Source: Roseomonas elaeocarpi (GTDB lineage: Bacteria; Pseudomonadota; Alphaproteobacteria; Acetobacterales; Acetobacteraceae). Taken from it: a DNA stretch of 64,000 bases. Positions 39,359 through 48,323 of this stretch are shown here, piece by piece (within the stretch, counting starts at the first letter, position 1; each line of letters opens with the position of its first letter). The DNA is taken from assembly GCF_042433915.1 (NCBI RefSeq), contig NZ_JBHLUN010000013.1, positions 62,001 through 126,000 of the forward strand, given 5' to 3'. Below the pieces are notes generated by a model. It worked only from the letters and a program-made list of their open reading frames with translations. It made no database searches and was not told where the DNA came from. The position numbers were made by a program, and so were the translations under genes.

Positions 39359-42300
39359 ATGCCGCAGGACCAGGTCGCCTCGCCGCCCGAGCACAACCCG
39401 CACGGCCGCCCCCCGCAGCCGCCGCCGGCCGCCGCCGCCGGCCAGGGCGGAACCGCCGCCACACGCGCCGTGCCGGAAGGCGCGGGCCTGCGCGAAGGCA
39501 TCCTGCGCGACGCCGAAACGAGCCTCGACCGGCTGGTTCCCGCCCATCCCGCCGAGGCCCGCCACCTGTTGCGCGCCCTGTTCGAGGCCCTGCCCACGGC
39601 CGAACTGGCGGCGGAAGCGCCGGAATCCCTGGCGGAGGCCGCGGCCTCGCTGCTGGGCTTCGCCGCGCTGCGCGAAGGCGAGGCGGCGCCGGGCCGCGGC
39701 GCCAAGGTCCGCCTGCTGCCGCCCGGCCCCGGGCGTGCCGCGGCGGTGGCCGAGATCGTCAACGACGACATGCCCTTCCTGGTGGACAGCGCCGTGGCCA
39801 CCCTGACGCTGAGCGGGCGCACGGTGCGCCGCCTGCTGCACCCGGTGCTGCCGGTGCGCCGCGATGCTGGCGGGCGGCTGCTGGGCTTCGGGGCCGACGC
39901 GCCCGGGACCGACGCGCCCGAGACCGACGCCCCGGCCCGCGATGCCGGAACCGGCCGGGGGCGCGCCGAAAGCCTGATGCGCATCGAGATCGCCCCGGCC
40001 CCCACCCGCCTGCTGGGCGAGGACGCGCCGACCGCGGGCGTCGAGGCCGCCGCGGCGCCGGACTGGCCCGCGGTGGAGGCCGCGCTGCGCGATGCCCTGC
40101 GGGACCTGCGCCTCGCCCGCGCCGACGCGCCGGCCATGCGCGACCGCCTGCTGGCCGCCGGCACCGACGTGGCGGGCGCCCCGGATGGCGAGGAAGCCCG
40201 CCGCTTCCTGGGCTGGATGGCGGAAGGGAACTTCCTGCTGCTGGGCCACCGCCTGCTGCGCCTCGACGCCGCGGCGGAGGCGCGCGAGATCGACGGCCTC
40301 GGCCTCCTGCGCGACATGGCCGTGCCAGCCTTCGACGCGCTGGCCCCGGCGGCCTATCCGGACTCCCAGTCTTCCGGCACCCAAACACCGGATGACCAAA
40401 CCCCGCAGGGCCAGGTCCCGGTCGCGGCCACGCTTCCCACGCTGACCGTCACCAAGGCCGGCCTGCGCTCGCGCCTGCATCGCCCGGTGCAGCTCGATCT
40501 CGTGCTGACGCCGGTGTTTCCGGAAGGGCGCGCGGTGGCGGTGCACGCCTTTCTCGGCCTCTTCGCGCCCAGCGCCTACAACCGCAACCCGCGCTCGATC
40601 CCCTGGCTCGGCCGCAAGGTGGACCGCATCCTCCTCGCCGCCGGCGCTGCGCCCGACAGCCATGTCGAGCGCTCGCTGCGCAACATCCTCGACACCTGGC
40701 CGCGCGACGAGCTGTTCAGTGCCACCGAGGCGGAAATCCTCGACGCCGCGCGCCGCGTGGTGGACCTGCAGATCCGTCCGCACCCGGCGCTGGTGCTGCG
40801 GCGCGACCCGTCGGGCCGGTCGGTGTCGGCGCTGGCCTGGCTGCCGCGCGACACCTTCGACACCCGGCTGCGCGAGCGCGTCGGACGCCTCATCGCCACC
40901 GCCTTCGACGCGCGGCTGAGCACGGTGGGCGTGGCGATGGGCGACGGGCCGCTGGCGCGCGTCCACTACGTGCTGCGCACCACGCCGGGCGCGGTGCCGG
41001 CGGTGGACGACGCGGTGCTGGAAACCGCGGTGGCGCAGGCCGCGCGCTCCTTCGCCGACCGCCTCGCCGACGCCCTGCGGCGCGAACGCGGTGAGGCGGC
41101 GGCCGCCGAAACCCTGACCCGCTGGGCCGAGGCCTTTCCCGCGGGCTATGCCGAGGACACGCCCGCGACCCAGGCCGTGGCCGACCTGCGCCTGGCCGAG
41201 GTGGCGCTGGAAACCGGCCGCCCCGCCGCCCGCGTGACGCGCGCCGCGGCCGGGGGCGCGCGGCAGCTGGTGCTGCGCCTGGCCAGCCCGGGCGGGCCGC
41301 TGCCGCTGGCCGACGCGCTGCCGCTGTTTGAATCCCTCGACCTGCGCGCGGTGGAGGAAACGCCCTATCGCCTGGCGCCGGCCGGGCAGCCCGCCGCGGT
41401 GCTGCACGTCTTCACGCTGGAAGCCGGCGCGGCGGTGGAGGCGGACCGCTTCCCGGCGCTGCTGGCCGCGCTGGACGCGCTGCTGGGCGGACGCATCGAG
41501 GCCGACGGCTTCAACCGCCTCGTGCTGCGCGCAGGGCTCGACTGGCGCGAATGCTGGCTGCTGCGCGCCATGTTCCGCTGGCTCAAGCAGGTGGGCTTCA
41601 CCTTCAGCCAGGAGGCCGTGGCCGGCGCCCTGGCCGCCGAGCCCGAGGCCGCGCGCCTGCTGACCGACCTGTTCCTCCTCCGCTTCGACCCCGCCCGCGC
41701 CGGCAACACCGCGAGCCGCGGCGACGCCCCGATGGCTCCTGCCGCGACCGGGCCTGACGAGGCGGCGCTGGTGTCGCGCTGGGAGGCGCTGCTCGACCGG
41801 GTGGACGATCCGGATGCCGACCGCATCCTGCGCCGCCTGCGCACGCTGCTCGACGCCATCCTGCGCACCAACTACTTCCAGCGGCGCGACCGGCTGGTGC
41901 TCAAGATCGACAGCGCCGCGGCGGGCGAGATGCCGGCGCCGCGGCCCTGGCGCGAAATCTTCGTCCATGCCGTGGAGATGGAAGGCTGCCACCTGCGCGC
42001 CGGCCCCGTGGCGCGCGGCGGCATCCGCTGGAGCGACCGGCGCGAGGACTTCCGCACCGAGATCCTGGGCCTGATGAAGGCGCAGCGGCTGAAGAACGTC
42101 GTGATCGTGCCCACCGGCGCCAAGGGCGGCTTCGTGCTCAAGGGCGCGGTTCCCCCGGCCTCGGACCGCGAGCGCTTCAACGCCGCCGGCATCGCGGCCT
42201 ACCGGCAACTGGTGCGCGGCATGCTCGACGTCACCGACAACCTCCAGGGCGAGACCGTGGTGCCGCCCGAGAACGTCGTGCGGCGCGACGGCGACGATCC

Positions 42301-44341
42301 CTATATCGTGGCCGCGGCCGACAAGGGCACCGCCACCTTTTCCGACACCGCCAACGCGCTGTCGGCGGAATACGGCTTCTGGCTGGGCGACGCCTTCGCC
42401 TCCGGCGGCAGCCAAGGCTACGACCACAAGGCCATGGGCATCACCGCCCGGGGCGCCTGGGTGATGATCGCCCGCCACTTCGCGGAACTCGGCCACGATA
42501 TCCAGCGTGAGCCCTTCACCGTGGCCGGCGTCGGCGACATGAGCGGCGACGTCTTCGGCAACGGCTTGCTCGTGTCCCGGCAAACGCGCCTCGTGGCGGC
42601 CTTCGACCACCGCCACATCTTCCTCGATCCCGACCCCGACCCGGAGGCGTCCTTCCGGGAGCGCGAGCGGCTGTTCCGCCTGCCGCGTTCCTCCTGGGCG
42701 GACTACGAGGCGCGCCTTCTCAGCAAGGGCGGCGGCATCTTCCCGCGCAACGCCAAGTTCCTGCCCTTGTCCCCCGAAGCGCGCACCCTGCTGGGCATCG
42801 AGCGGGAGCGCGCCGAGCCGGCCGAGGTGCTGCGCGCCATCCTGCGCCTCGACGTGGACCTGCTCTATTTCGGCGGCATCGGCACCTACGTGAAGGGTTC
42901 CGCCGAAACCCAGGCCGAGGCCGGCGACCGCGCCAACGACGCGATCCGCGTGGACGGGCGGGAGCTGCGCGCCAAGGTCCTGGGCGAGGGCGCCAACCTC
43001 GCCATCACCCAGGCTGGGCGCATCGAGGCGGCGAAGGCCGGCGTGCACCTCAACACCGACGCGCTGGACAACTCCGCCGGCGTCTCGACCTCGGACCACG
43101 AGGTGAACATCAAGGTGCTGCTGGCCGACGCCACCGCCTCGGGCGCCATCACCATGCCGGCCCGCGACACCCTGCTGGCCGCCATGACCGACGAGCTGGC
43201 GGAACAGGTGCTGCGCGACAACACCGAGCAGTCGCTGGCCGTCAGCCTGGAGGAAGCGGCGGGCCCGGACGCGCTGCCCGACCACGCCGCGCTGATGACG
43301 CGCCTCGAAGCGGCGGGGCTGCTCGACCGCGCCGTGGCGGGCCTGCCCGACGCCGCCAGCATGACCGCGCGCATCGCCTCGGGCGAGGCGCTGACGCGGC
43401 CCGAGATCGCGGCGCTGCTGCCGGTGGCCAAGCTCTGGCTCGCCGACGCGATCGAGGGCAGCGCGCTGCCCGACGACCCGGCGCTGGTGCCGCTGCTGGT
43501 GGACTACTTCCCCACGCCGCTGCGCGATCGCTTCGGGGCCGAGGCGCGGCGCCACCGGCTGCGGCGGGAGCTGATCGCGACCGTGCTGGCCAACGCGGTG
43601 GCCAACCGCCTCGGCCCCGCCGCCCTGGCGCGCCTCGCGGCCGAAGCGCCGCCCGAGGCGGTGGTGCGCGAAGCCTGGCTCGCGGCGGCGCTGTTCGGCA
43701 TCGACGCGGCGGCCGACGCGATCGACGCGGCCCAGGCGCCCTGGCCCGTGCGGCGCGACGCGCTGCTGGCGCTGCGCCGCCTCCAGGAAGCCTCGGCGCA
43801 GGGGCTGCTGCACCAGGACATCCCCGGCGAGGCTCCCGGGCTCGGCGACACGCTGGAAGCGCTGCGCCCCGGCGTCGCGGCGCTGGTGGCGGAAGCGCCC
43901 GCCGGCACGCCCGACCTGGATCTGCCCGAGGACGCGGGGCGCCTCGCCGCCGCGGCCCCGGCGCTGCTGCCGGCGCTGGGCGTGCTGCGCCTGGCCGCCG
44001 AGGCCGGAACCGGCCCCGCCGCCGCCGCCCGCGCCTGGGGCGAGGCCGGGCGCGGCATGGCGCTCGACGCGCTGCGGGGCGCGGCGCTGGCGGCCCCCGC
44101 CGCCGGGCCCTTCGGCCCCCGAGCGCGGCTGAGCCTCATCGAGGAGGTCGACGCCCTGCAGCGCCGCTTCGCCGCCGCGATCCTGCGCGGCGAGGACCCG
44201 GCTGCCACGGCCGGCGAAGCGCTGCGCACGGCGCAGGAGGCCGCCGCCGTGCCGGACCTCGGCGCCGTGACGGTGGCGCTGCACGCGCTGCGCCGCGTGG
44301 CGCCGCCATCTGCGGCCCCGGGCCGGGCCGCCGCCGCCTGA
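39359..44341 (+). CDS. NAD-glutamate dehydrogenase (large, GDH180 type)
   Basis: Converts L-glutamate to 2-oxoglutarate and ammonia with NAD+; mainly catabolic. Its 1660 residues match the large bacterial NAD-GDH class (about 1600). The catalytic core is recognisable from about residue 880: ARGGIRWSDRREDFRTEILGLMKAQRLKNVVIVPTGAKGGFVLKG, then GGSQGYDHKAMGITARGAW, VGDMSGDVFGNGLLVSRQTRLVAAFDHRHIFLDP and LYFGGIGTYVKG. Regulatory N-terminal regions carry two low-complexity inserts (an Asp-Ala-Pro repeat near residue 185 and a Gln/Thr/Pro stretch near 340). The ATG at 39359 is preceded by GAGGGAG; the longer frame is not family-like. It is monocistronic as far as seen. Confidence 0.95.
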   Translation: MPQDQVASPPEHNPHGRPPQPPPAAAAGQGGTAATRAVPEGAGLREGILRDAETSLDRLVPAHPAEARHLLRALFEALPTAELAAEAPESLAEAAASLLGFAALREGEAAPGRGAKVRLLPPGPGRAAAVAEIVNDDMPFLVDSAVATLTLSGRTVRRLLHPVLPVRRDAGGRLLGFGADAPGTDAPETDAPARDAGTGRGRAESLMRIEIAPAPTRLLGEDAPTAGVEAAAAPDWPAVEAALRDALRDLRLARADAPAMRDRLLAAGTDVAGAPDGEEARRFLGWMAEGNFLLLGHRLLRLDAAAEAREIDGLGLLRDMAVPAFDALAPAAYPDSQSSGTQTPDDQTPQGQVPVAATLPTLTVTKAGLRSRLHRPVQLDLVLTPVFPEGRAVAVHAFLGLFAPSAYNRNPRSIPWLGRKVDRILLAAGAAPDSHVERSLRNILDTWPRDELFSATEAEILDAARRVVDLQIRPHPALVLRRDPSGRSVSALAWLPRDTFDTRLRERVGRLIATAFDARLSTVGVAMGDGPLARVHYVLRTTPGAVPAVDDAVLETAVAQAARSFADRLADALRRERGEAAAAETLTRWAEAFPAGYAEDTPATQAVADLRLAEVALETGRPAARVTRAAAGGARQLVLRLASPGGPLPLADALPLFESLDLRAVEETPYRLAPAGQPAAVLHVFTLEAGAAVEADRFPALLAALDALLGGRIEADGFNRLVLRAGLDWRECWLLRAMFRWLKQVGFTFSQEAVAGALAAEPEAARLLTDLFLLRFDPARAGNTASRGDAPMAPAATGPDEAALVSRWEALLDRVDDPDADRILRRLRTLLDAILRTNYFQRRDRLVLKIDSAAAGEMPAPRPWREIFVHAVEMEGCHLRAGPVARGGIRWSDRREDFRTEILGLMKAQRLKNVVIVPTGAKGGFVLKGAVPPASDRERFNAAGIAAYRQLVRGMLDVTDNLQGETVVPPENVVRRDGDDPYIVAAADKGTATFSDTANALSAEYGFWLGDAFASGGSQGYDHKAMGITARGAWVMIARHFAELGHDIQREPFTVAGVGDMSGDVFGNGLLVSRQTRLVAAFDHRHIFLDPDPDPEASFRERERLFRLPRSSWADYEARLLSKGGGIFPRNAKFLPLSPEARTLLGIERERAEPAEVLRAILRLDVDLLYFGGIGTYVKGSAETQAEAGDRANDAIRVDGRELRAKVLGEGANLAITQAGRIEAAKAGVHLNTDALDNSAGVSTSDHEVNIKVLLADATASGAITMPARDTLLAAMTDELAEQVLRDNTEQSLAVSLEEAAGPDALPDHAALMTRLEAAGLLDRAVAGLPDAASMTARIASGEALTRPEIAALLPVAKLWLADAIEGSALPDDPALVPLLVDYFPTPLRDRFGAEARRHRLRRELIATVLANAVANRLGPAALARLAAEAPPEAVVREAWLAAALFGIDAAADAIDAAQAPWPVRRDALLALRRLQEASAQGLLHQDIPGEAPGLGDTLEALRPGVAALVAEAPAGTPDLDLPEDAGRLAAAAPALLPALGVLRLAAEAGTGPAAAARAWGEAGRGMALDALRGAALAAPAAGPFGPRARLSLIEEVDALQRRFAAAILRGEDPAATAGEALRTAQEAAAVPDLGAVTVALHALRRVAPPSAAPGRAAAA

Positions 44342-44439
44342 GGCCCGCGCGCCGCGGCACCCATGCCGGGGGCGACGCCGCCCCCCTGACCATGCCGGGG
44401 CGGCTCCCGCCGCCTCGCCACCCCCGTAAGGACAGCCGA

Positions 44440-44505
44440 ATGCCCCCACCGGACCTGACCGGCACGGCCACCGCCCCCATTCCCGCGCGGGGCCGGGCCG
44501 CTTGA
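44440..44505 (+). CDS. 21-codon upstream ORF coupled to UMF1 transporter
   Basis: An ATG with a good Shine-Dalgarno (AAGGA 6 nt upstream) opens a 21-codon frame, MPPPDLTGTATAPIPARGRA followed by one more Ala. Its TGA (44503-44505) overlaps the TTG start of the next gene as TTGA. It could be a leader that couples translation to the transporter, or the true N-terminus if a +1 frameshift or base error lies near 44500. Confidence 0.4.
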   Translation: MPPPDLTGTATAPIPARGRAA

Positions 44506-45764
44506 ACCGCCGCGCCTTTGCCTGGGCCCTGTACGACTGGGCCAACAGCGCCTTTCCGACCGTGGTCTCGACCTTCGTGGTGGCGGCCTACTTCACCCAG
44601 GCCGTGGCGCCCGACCCGGTCGAGGGGCAGGCGATGTGGGGTTGGATGCAGACGCTGGCCGCCGTCGCCATCGCCTTCCTGTCGCCCGTGCTGGGCGCGG
44701 TGGCCGATGCCGGCGGGCGGCGCCGGCTGATGCTGGGGCTCGCCACGCTGGCGACCGCCACCGCCACGGCGCTGGTCTGGTTCGCCCGGCCCGACCCGTC
44801 CTGGAGCCTCTGGCTGCTGGTGTGCGTGGGCATCGCCACCGTGTGCTTCGAGGTCGGCACCGTCTTCTACAACGCCATGCTGCCCTCGGTCTCGACGCCC
44901 GAAACCATGGGCCGGATCTCCGGCCTCGCCTGGGGTCTGGGCTATGCCGGCGGCCTCGCCTGCTTGGCGGTGGTGCTGCTCGCGCTGATCCAGCCCGATC
45001 CTTCGCCCTTCGGCCTGGACCGCGCCCTGGCCGAGCACGTGCGCGCCGCCCCCGTGGTCACCGCGCTCTGGCTGGCGCTGTTCGGCTGGCCCGTGCTGGT
45101 GGCGCTGCCCGAGGCGCCGGCGCCGCACGGTGCCCCACGGGTGGGCTGGTTCGCCGCGGCGCGCGACGGGTTGCGGGAACTCGTGGGCGTCATCCGCCGC
45201 CTGCCGCGTCAGCCGGCGCTGGGGCGCTTCCTGCTCGCCAACCTGCTCTACACCGACGGTTTGAACACGCTGTTCGCCTTCGGCGCCATCTTCGCCGCCG
45301 GCGCCCACGGCATGGGGATGAGCGAGATCCTGCTGTTCGGCATCGCGCTCAACGTGTCGGCCGGGCTGGGGGCGGCGGGCTTCGGCCTCATCGACGACCG
45401 CATCGGCTCGCGCACCGTGGTGCTGCTGTCGCTGGCGGCACTGATCGCCATCGGCGGCGGGCTGATCCTGGTCGCCTCCAAGACGGTGTTCTGGGTGCTG
45501 GCGGTGCTGCTCGGCGTGTTCTTCGGGCCGGCCCAGGCGGCCTCACGCACGCTGATGGCCCGCCTCGCCCCGCCCGAGGAAGTGTCGGCGCATTTCGGCC
45601 TCTTCGCCCTGTCGGGCCGCATCACCGGCTTCCTGGGGCCCGCCGCGCTGGCGGCGGTGACGGCGGCCACGGGCTCGCAGCGGCTCGGCATGGCCACGGT
45701 GCTGGTGTTCCTCCTGCTGGGCCTCCTGACCCTGTTCACGGTGCGGGTGCCCGACCGGGCGTGA
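44502..45764 (+). CDS. MFS transporter, UMF1 (Atg22-like) family
   Basis: Inner-membrane transporter of 420 aa with about 12 helices. The family signature at the N-terminus, AFAWALYDWANSAFPTVVSTFVVAAYFTQ, identifies the UMF1/Atg22-like group; yeast Atg22 exports amino acids from the vacuole. Other segments are FLSPVLGAVADAGGRRRLMLG, FEVGTVFYNAMLPSVSTPETMGRISGLAWGLGYAGG and GVFFGPAQAASRTLMARLAPPEEVSAHFGLFALSGRITGFLGP. The start is a TTG without its own ribosome binding site, overlapping the stop of a 21-codon ORF. The substrate is unknown. Confidence 0.88.
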   Translation: MNRRAFAWALYDWANSAFPTVVSTFVVAAYFTQAVAPDPVEGQAMWGWMQTLAAVAIAFLSPVLGAVADAGGRRRLMLGLATLATATATALVWFARPDPSWSLWLLVCVGIATVCFEVGTVFYNAMLPSVSTPETMGRISGLAWGLGYAGGLACLAVVLLALIQPDPSPFGLDRALAEHVRAAPVVTALWLALFGWPVLVALPEAPAPHGAPRVGWFAAARDGLRELVGVIRRLPRQPALGRFLLANLLYTDGLNTLFAFGAIFAAGAHGMGMSEILLFGIALNVSAGLGAAGFGLIDDRIGSRTVVLLSLAALIAIGGGLILVASKTVFWVLAVLLGVFFGPAQAASRTLMARLAPPEEVSAHFGLFALSGRITGFLGPAALAAVTAATGSQRLGMATVLVFLLLGLLTLFTVRVPDRA

Positions 45765-46350
45765 GCCACGGGCCGGAGCCGCGCCCCGACGGGGCCATCC
45801 AGGGGTGCCCAGCCCTTCCGCCGCGCACGGAGGGGCTGGCCAGCCTGGGGCAGGGCGATGAGCGCGCCCGCCGCACGTCGCGGAGCCGGGCAGCACGGCG
45901 ACCTTTGTCCGTTGCACGTCGCGGAGGCAGGCAGCATGGCGGCCCCCCGCTCCACATGGCGGGGCCGGGCAGGGCCACGGCGTCGCCTGTTCCACTGAGC
46001 GGCGATAGTGAGCGTAACGACCCCGCCCGTCCTGCGCGGCGGGGGAGCAAAGTCGGGCGATGGTTTCACCCGCCGCCAGCGTCGGAAAGCAGGTCCGGCC
46101 GCAGCCTCTCTCGCCTCGCAAGCCCAGCCTGAAGAACTGCGCGACAGGAAGGCAGATGCCGTTCAGGCAATCAGAATGATCGTGTCGCGGGAGCGGAAAC
46201 TGCGATCTGCTTACGAAAAAGGCTTTTGTCCCCCGTCCCGGAGGTTTCAGTCTCCCCAGGACGCAGGGATGGCGGAAGCCTTCCGCCCGGGCGGGAAGGG
46301 CGCCGCGTCCCGCTGCGCCGCCCCGCAGGGCTACACAGGAGCCGGACGCC
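45765..46350. other. 586-bp gap with degenerate repeats, no gene found
   Basis: No reading frame here looks like a protein. The first 230 bp are extremely GC-rich and hold three imperfect copies of a roughly 40-bp repeat (45873-45993). From 46100 the composition turns more mixed, including an AT-rich stretch near 46165-46230 that could carry the promoter of the AtzG-like/amidase operon starting at 46351. Confidence 0.5.
45873..45993 (+). repeat. Three imperfect ~40-bp tandem repeats
   Basis: Units begin at 45873, 45914 and about 45953. The first two share GCACGTCGCGGAG, then C or G, then CxGGCAGCA. The third is more diverged (CACATGGCGGGGCCGGGCAG). Spacing is 41 and about 40 bp. A weaker partial copy may precede them near 45820. 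No protein is predicted across the array. Confidence 0.55.
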
Positions 46351-46557
46351 ATGGACGACGACGCTTTCCTCCACGTGGTCACGGAGACCGCAGAGGTCTG
46401 GTCCGGCATCGCGCCACCCAATGACACCGCGCGCCACATGGCGGCCGACCTGCGCAAGATCATCGTGGATTTCGAGGCGGTCCGCGGCCGCGCCCGCTTC
46501 GAGGACGAGCCCTCGGACTTCGAAGCCGCCCTTCACGCCTGCCGGGAGAACGGCTGA
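46351..46557 (+). CDS. AtzG-like small subunit (DUF4089)
   Basis: Protein of 68 aa, the same length as AtzG of the s-triazine pathway, which forms a complex with the amidase AtzE. Sequence is acidic and helical: MDDDAFLHVVTETAEVWSGI, then DTARHMAADLRKIIVDFEAV, ending FEAALHACRENG. The family pattern (aromatic/Leu positions, then a Pro-Ser-Asp-Phe-Glu near the C-terminus) is present. Its TGA shares an A with the amidase ATG, so the two are translated together in fixed ratio. It probably stabilises the amidase. Confidence 0.85.
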   Translation: MDDDAFLHVVTETAEVWSGIAPPNDTARHMAADLRKIIVDFEAVRGRARFEDEPSDFEAALHACRENG

Positions 46558-48020
46558 TGGACATGCTGCCCCCCGCCGCGCGCGACCTGCCCGGCGACGC
46601 CGCCGCCGACGCGCTCGCCAACCTGACCCTGGTGGAGGCCGCCGAGGCCGTGGCGCGGGGCGACACCACCGCCGTCGCGCTGACCGAAGCCTGCCTCAGC
46701 CGCATCCGCCGCTTCGAGCCGGTGGTCAACGCCACCACCTGGATCGAGCCCGAGCAGGCGCTGGAGGCCGCTGCGGCGGCCGACCGGGCACAGGCCGCGG
46801 GCGCGCCGCTCGGGCCGCTCCACGGCGTCCCCATGGCCCACAAGGACATGTATTACCGGGCGGGCAAGCTCTCCACCTGCGGCTCCGCCATCCGCGGCGA
46901 CTTCCGCCCCACCTACACCGCCACGGTGCTGGAACGCCTCGACGCCGCCGGGGCGCTGACGCTCGGCGCGCTGAACATGGCGGAGTTCGCCCAGAACCCG
47001 ACCGGCCACAACCGCCACTTTGGCGACTGCCGCAACCCCTGGGACACGGCGCGCATCACCGGCGGCTCCTCCTCCGGCTCGGGCGCCGCGGTGGCGGCGC
47101 GCTTCAGCTTCATGGCGCTGGGCTCCGACACCGGCGGCTCGATCCGCCTGCCGGCCTCGGCCTGCGGCGTGGTGGGCCTCAAGCCGACGCAGACGCGCGT
47201 CAGCCGCCACGGCGTGATGCCGCTGTCGTTCTCCTGCGACAATGTCGGCCCGTTGACGCGCACCGTGCGCGACTGCGCCCGCGTGATGACCGTTCTCGCC
47301 GGCCACGACCCGAAGGACCCCACCAGCGCGCGAGAGCCCGTGCCCGACTACGAGGCGGCGCTGAACGGCGACCTGCGCGGCACCCGCATCGGCGTGCCGG
47401 AAACCTGGTTCCTCGAGGGCGTGGACGCGGCCGTGATGGCAGCCTTCGAAGCCTCGCTCGAGGTGCTGCGCGCGCGCGGCGCCACGGTGACGCGCATCAC
47501 GCTGCCGGTGATGGACGAGGTCGCGGCCTATTCCGCCGTGGTCAGCCGCTGCGAGGGCTCGGCCATCCACGCGCAGTGGATGCGCGACCACCCGGGCGAC
47601 TACGCCGTGCACCTGAGCGGCCGCATGTTCCCGGGCTACGCGATCCCCGCCACCTACTACGTCGAGGCGCTGCGCCGCCGCGGCCCGGTGCTGCGCGCCT
47701 TCGCGGGCGAGGTCTTCGCCGCCGTGGACCTGCTGGCCAGCCCCACCATCCCGGGCGCGCTGCCGACGCGCGCGGAAACCAATATCGATGGCGGCGACGT
47801 CGACAACATCCGCCGCTTCGGCCTGGTGTCGTGGAACACGCGGCCGCTGAACTACCTGGGCCTGCCGTCAATCAGCGTTCCCTGCGGCTTCGATGGCAAC
47901 AACGCGCCGGTCGGCCTGCAGATCTCCGGCCGTCCCTTCGCGGAAGCACGGGTGATGCAGGCGGGCGATGCCTATCAGCGCGACACCGACTGGCACGCGC
48001 GGATGCCGCCGCTGGGCTGA
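46557..48020 (+). CDS. Amidase-signature hydrolase (AtzE-like)
   Basis: Amidase of 487 aa with the Ser-cisSer-Lys triad: Lys96 in VPMAHKDMYY, cis-Ser in TGGSSSGSGAAVAA (170-180) and nucleophile Ser195 in SDTGGSIRLPA. Pairing with a 68-aa DUF4089 protein mirrors AtzG-AtzE, the 1-carboxybiuret hydrolase. The other cyanurate-pathway genes (atzD, atzF, atzH) are missing, so the natural substrate is probably a different amide or ureide. It converges on a second amidase pair across a structured intergenic element, and a dipeptide-type importer lies beyond. Confidence 0.9.
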   Translation: MDMLPPAARDLPGDAAADALANLTLVEAAEAVARGDTTAVALTEACLSRIRRFEPVVNATTWIEPEQALEAAAAADRAQAAGAPLGPLHGVPMAHKDMYYRAGKLSTCGSAIRGDFRPTYTATVLERLDAAGALTLGALNMAEFAQNPTGHNRHFGDCRNPWDTARITGGSSSGSGAAVAARFSFMALGSDTGGSIRLPASACGVVGLKPTQTRVSRHGVMPLSFSCDNVGPLTRTVRDCARVMTVLAGHDPKDPTSAREPVPDYEAALNGDLRGTRIGVPETWFLEGVDAAVMAAFEASLEVLRARGATVTRITLPVMDEVAAYSAVVSRCEGSAIHAQWMRDHPGDYAVHLSGRMFPGYAIPATYYVEALRRRGPVLRAFAGEVFAAVDLLASPTIPGALPTRAETNIDGGDVDNIRRFGLVSWNTRPLNYLGLPSISVPCGFDGNNAPVGLQISGRPFAEARVMQAGDAYQRDTDWHARMPPLG

Positions 48021-48038
48021 GGTGGGGCGGTGTGGCCA

Positions 48039-48062
48039 GGGGAGAGAAAGAATTCTCTCCCC
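48039..48062 (+). terminator. Hairpin after the plus-strand amidase
   Basis: GGGGAGAG (48039-48046) pairs with CTCTCCCC (48055-48062) over an 8-nt loop, 19 nt past the amidase stop. A T-run follows 17 nt later (48080-48084), so termination is plausible but the run is not directly attached. Confidence 0.5.
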
Positions 48063-48269
48063 CGGACCCCCACTCATCTTTTTTCGTGACGCTGCCGCCG
48101 GGTGGTGAAAGCCGGTCGCGAAACGGCGGCAGCCAGGTGCACTGGAAAAACCTGATCTGGCTTTCAGCTTTTCCTGACACGTCCCTCGCTCCGGGTCATC
48201 AACCCGGAGCGCACAACCTCGGCCACGTTCCCGCGGCAGCCTCAGGAAAAAAGATGAGGGGCGAGGGGT

Positions 48270-48305
48270 CCGGGGAGGGGGAGAATACTTTCTCCCCCTC
48301 CCCGG
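48270..48305 (-). terminator. 16-bp perfect hairpin after the minus-strand amidase
   Basis: Bases 48270-48285 pair without mismatch to 48290-48305, leaving a TACT loop. The stem core is GGGGAGGGGGAGAA. It begins 19 nt downstream of the stop of the minus-strand amidase and is the strongest hairpin I found in the window. On the minus strand a T-run (about 48246-48252) lies 18 nt beyond. Confidence 0.55.
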
Positions 48306-48323
48306 GACGGAGCCGAAGCAGAA

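Larger units (their letters stand above)
48021..48323. repeat. Structured intergenic element with large inverted repeat
   Basis: The whole 303-bp gap between convergent amidases is folded DNA. An imperfect inverted repeat links 48039-48110 with about 48220-48298. Shared parts on the two strands include GGACCCC, CTCATCTTTTTTC and TGA-GCTGCCGC. Inside are further stems: 48091-48100 with 48124-48133 (10 bp), and 48188-48196 with 48202-48210 (9 bp, 5-nt loop). No reading frame is convincing. It looks like two copies of a REP-like intergenic sequence in opposite orientation, or a MITE-like unit. Confidence 0.7.

Noticed and set aside
39110..44545. Minus-strand open frame of 1811 codons opposite NAD-glutamate dehydrogenase
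   Set aside because: The plus-strand frame has the complete, conserved enzyme. The opposite frame is low-complexity Gly/Arg/Gln/His without any domain.
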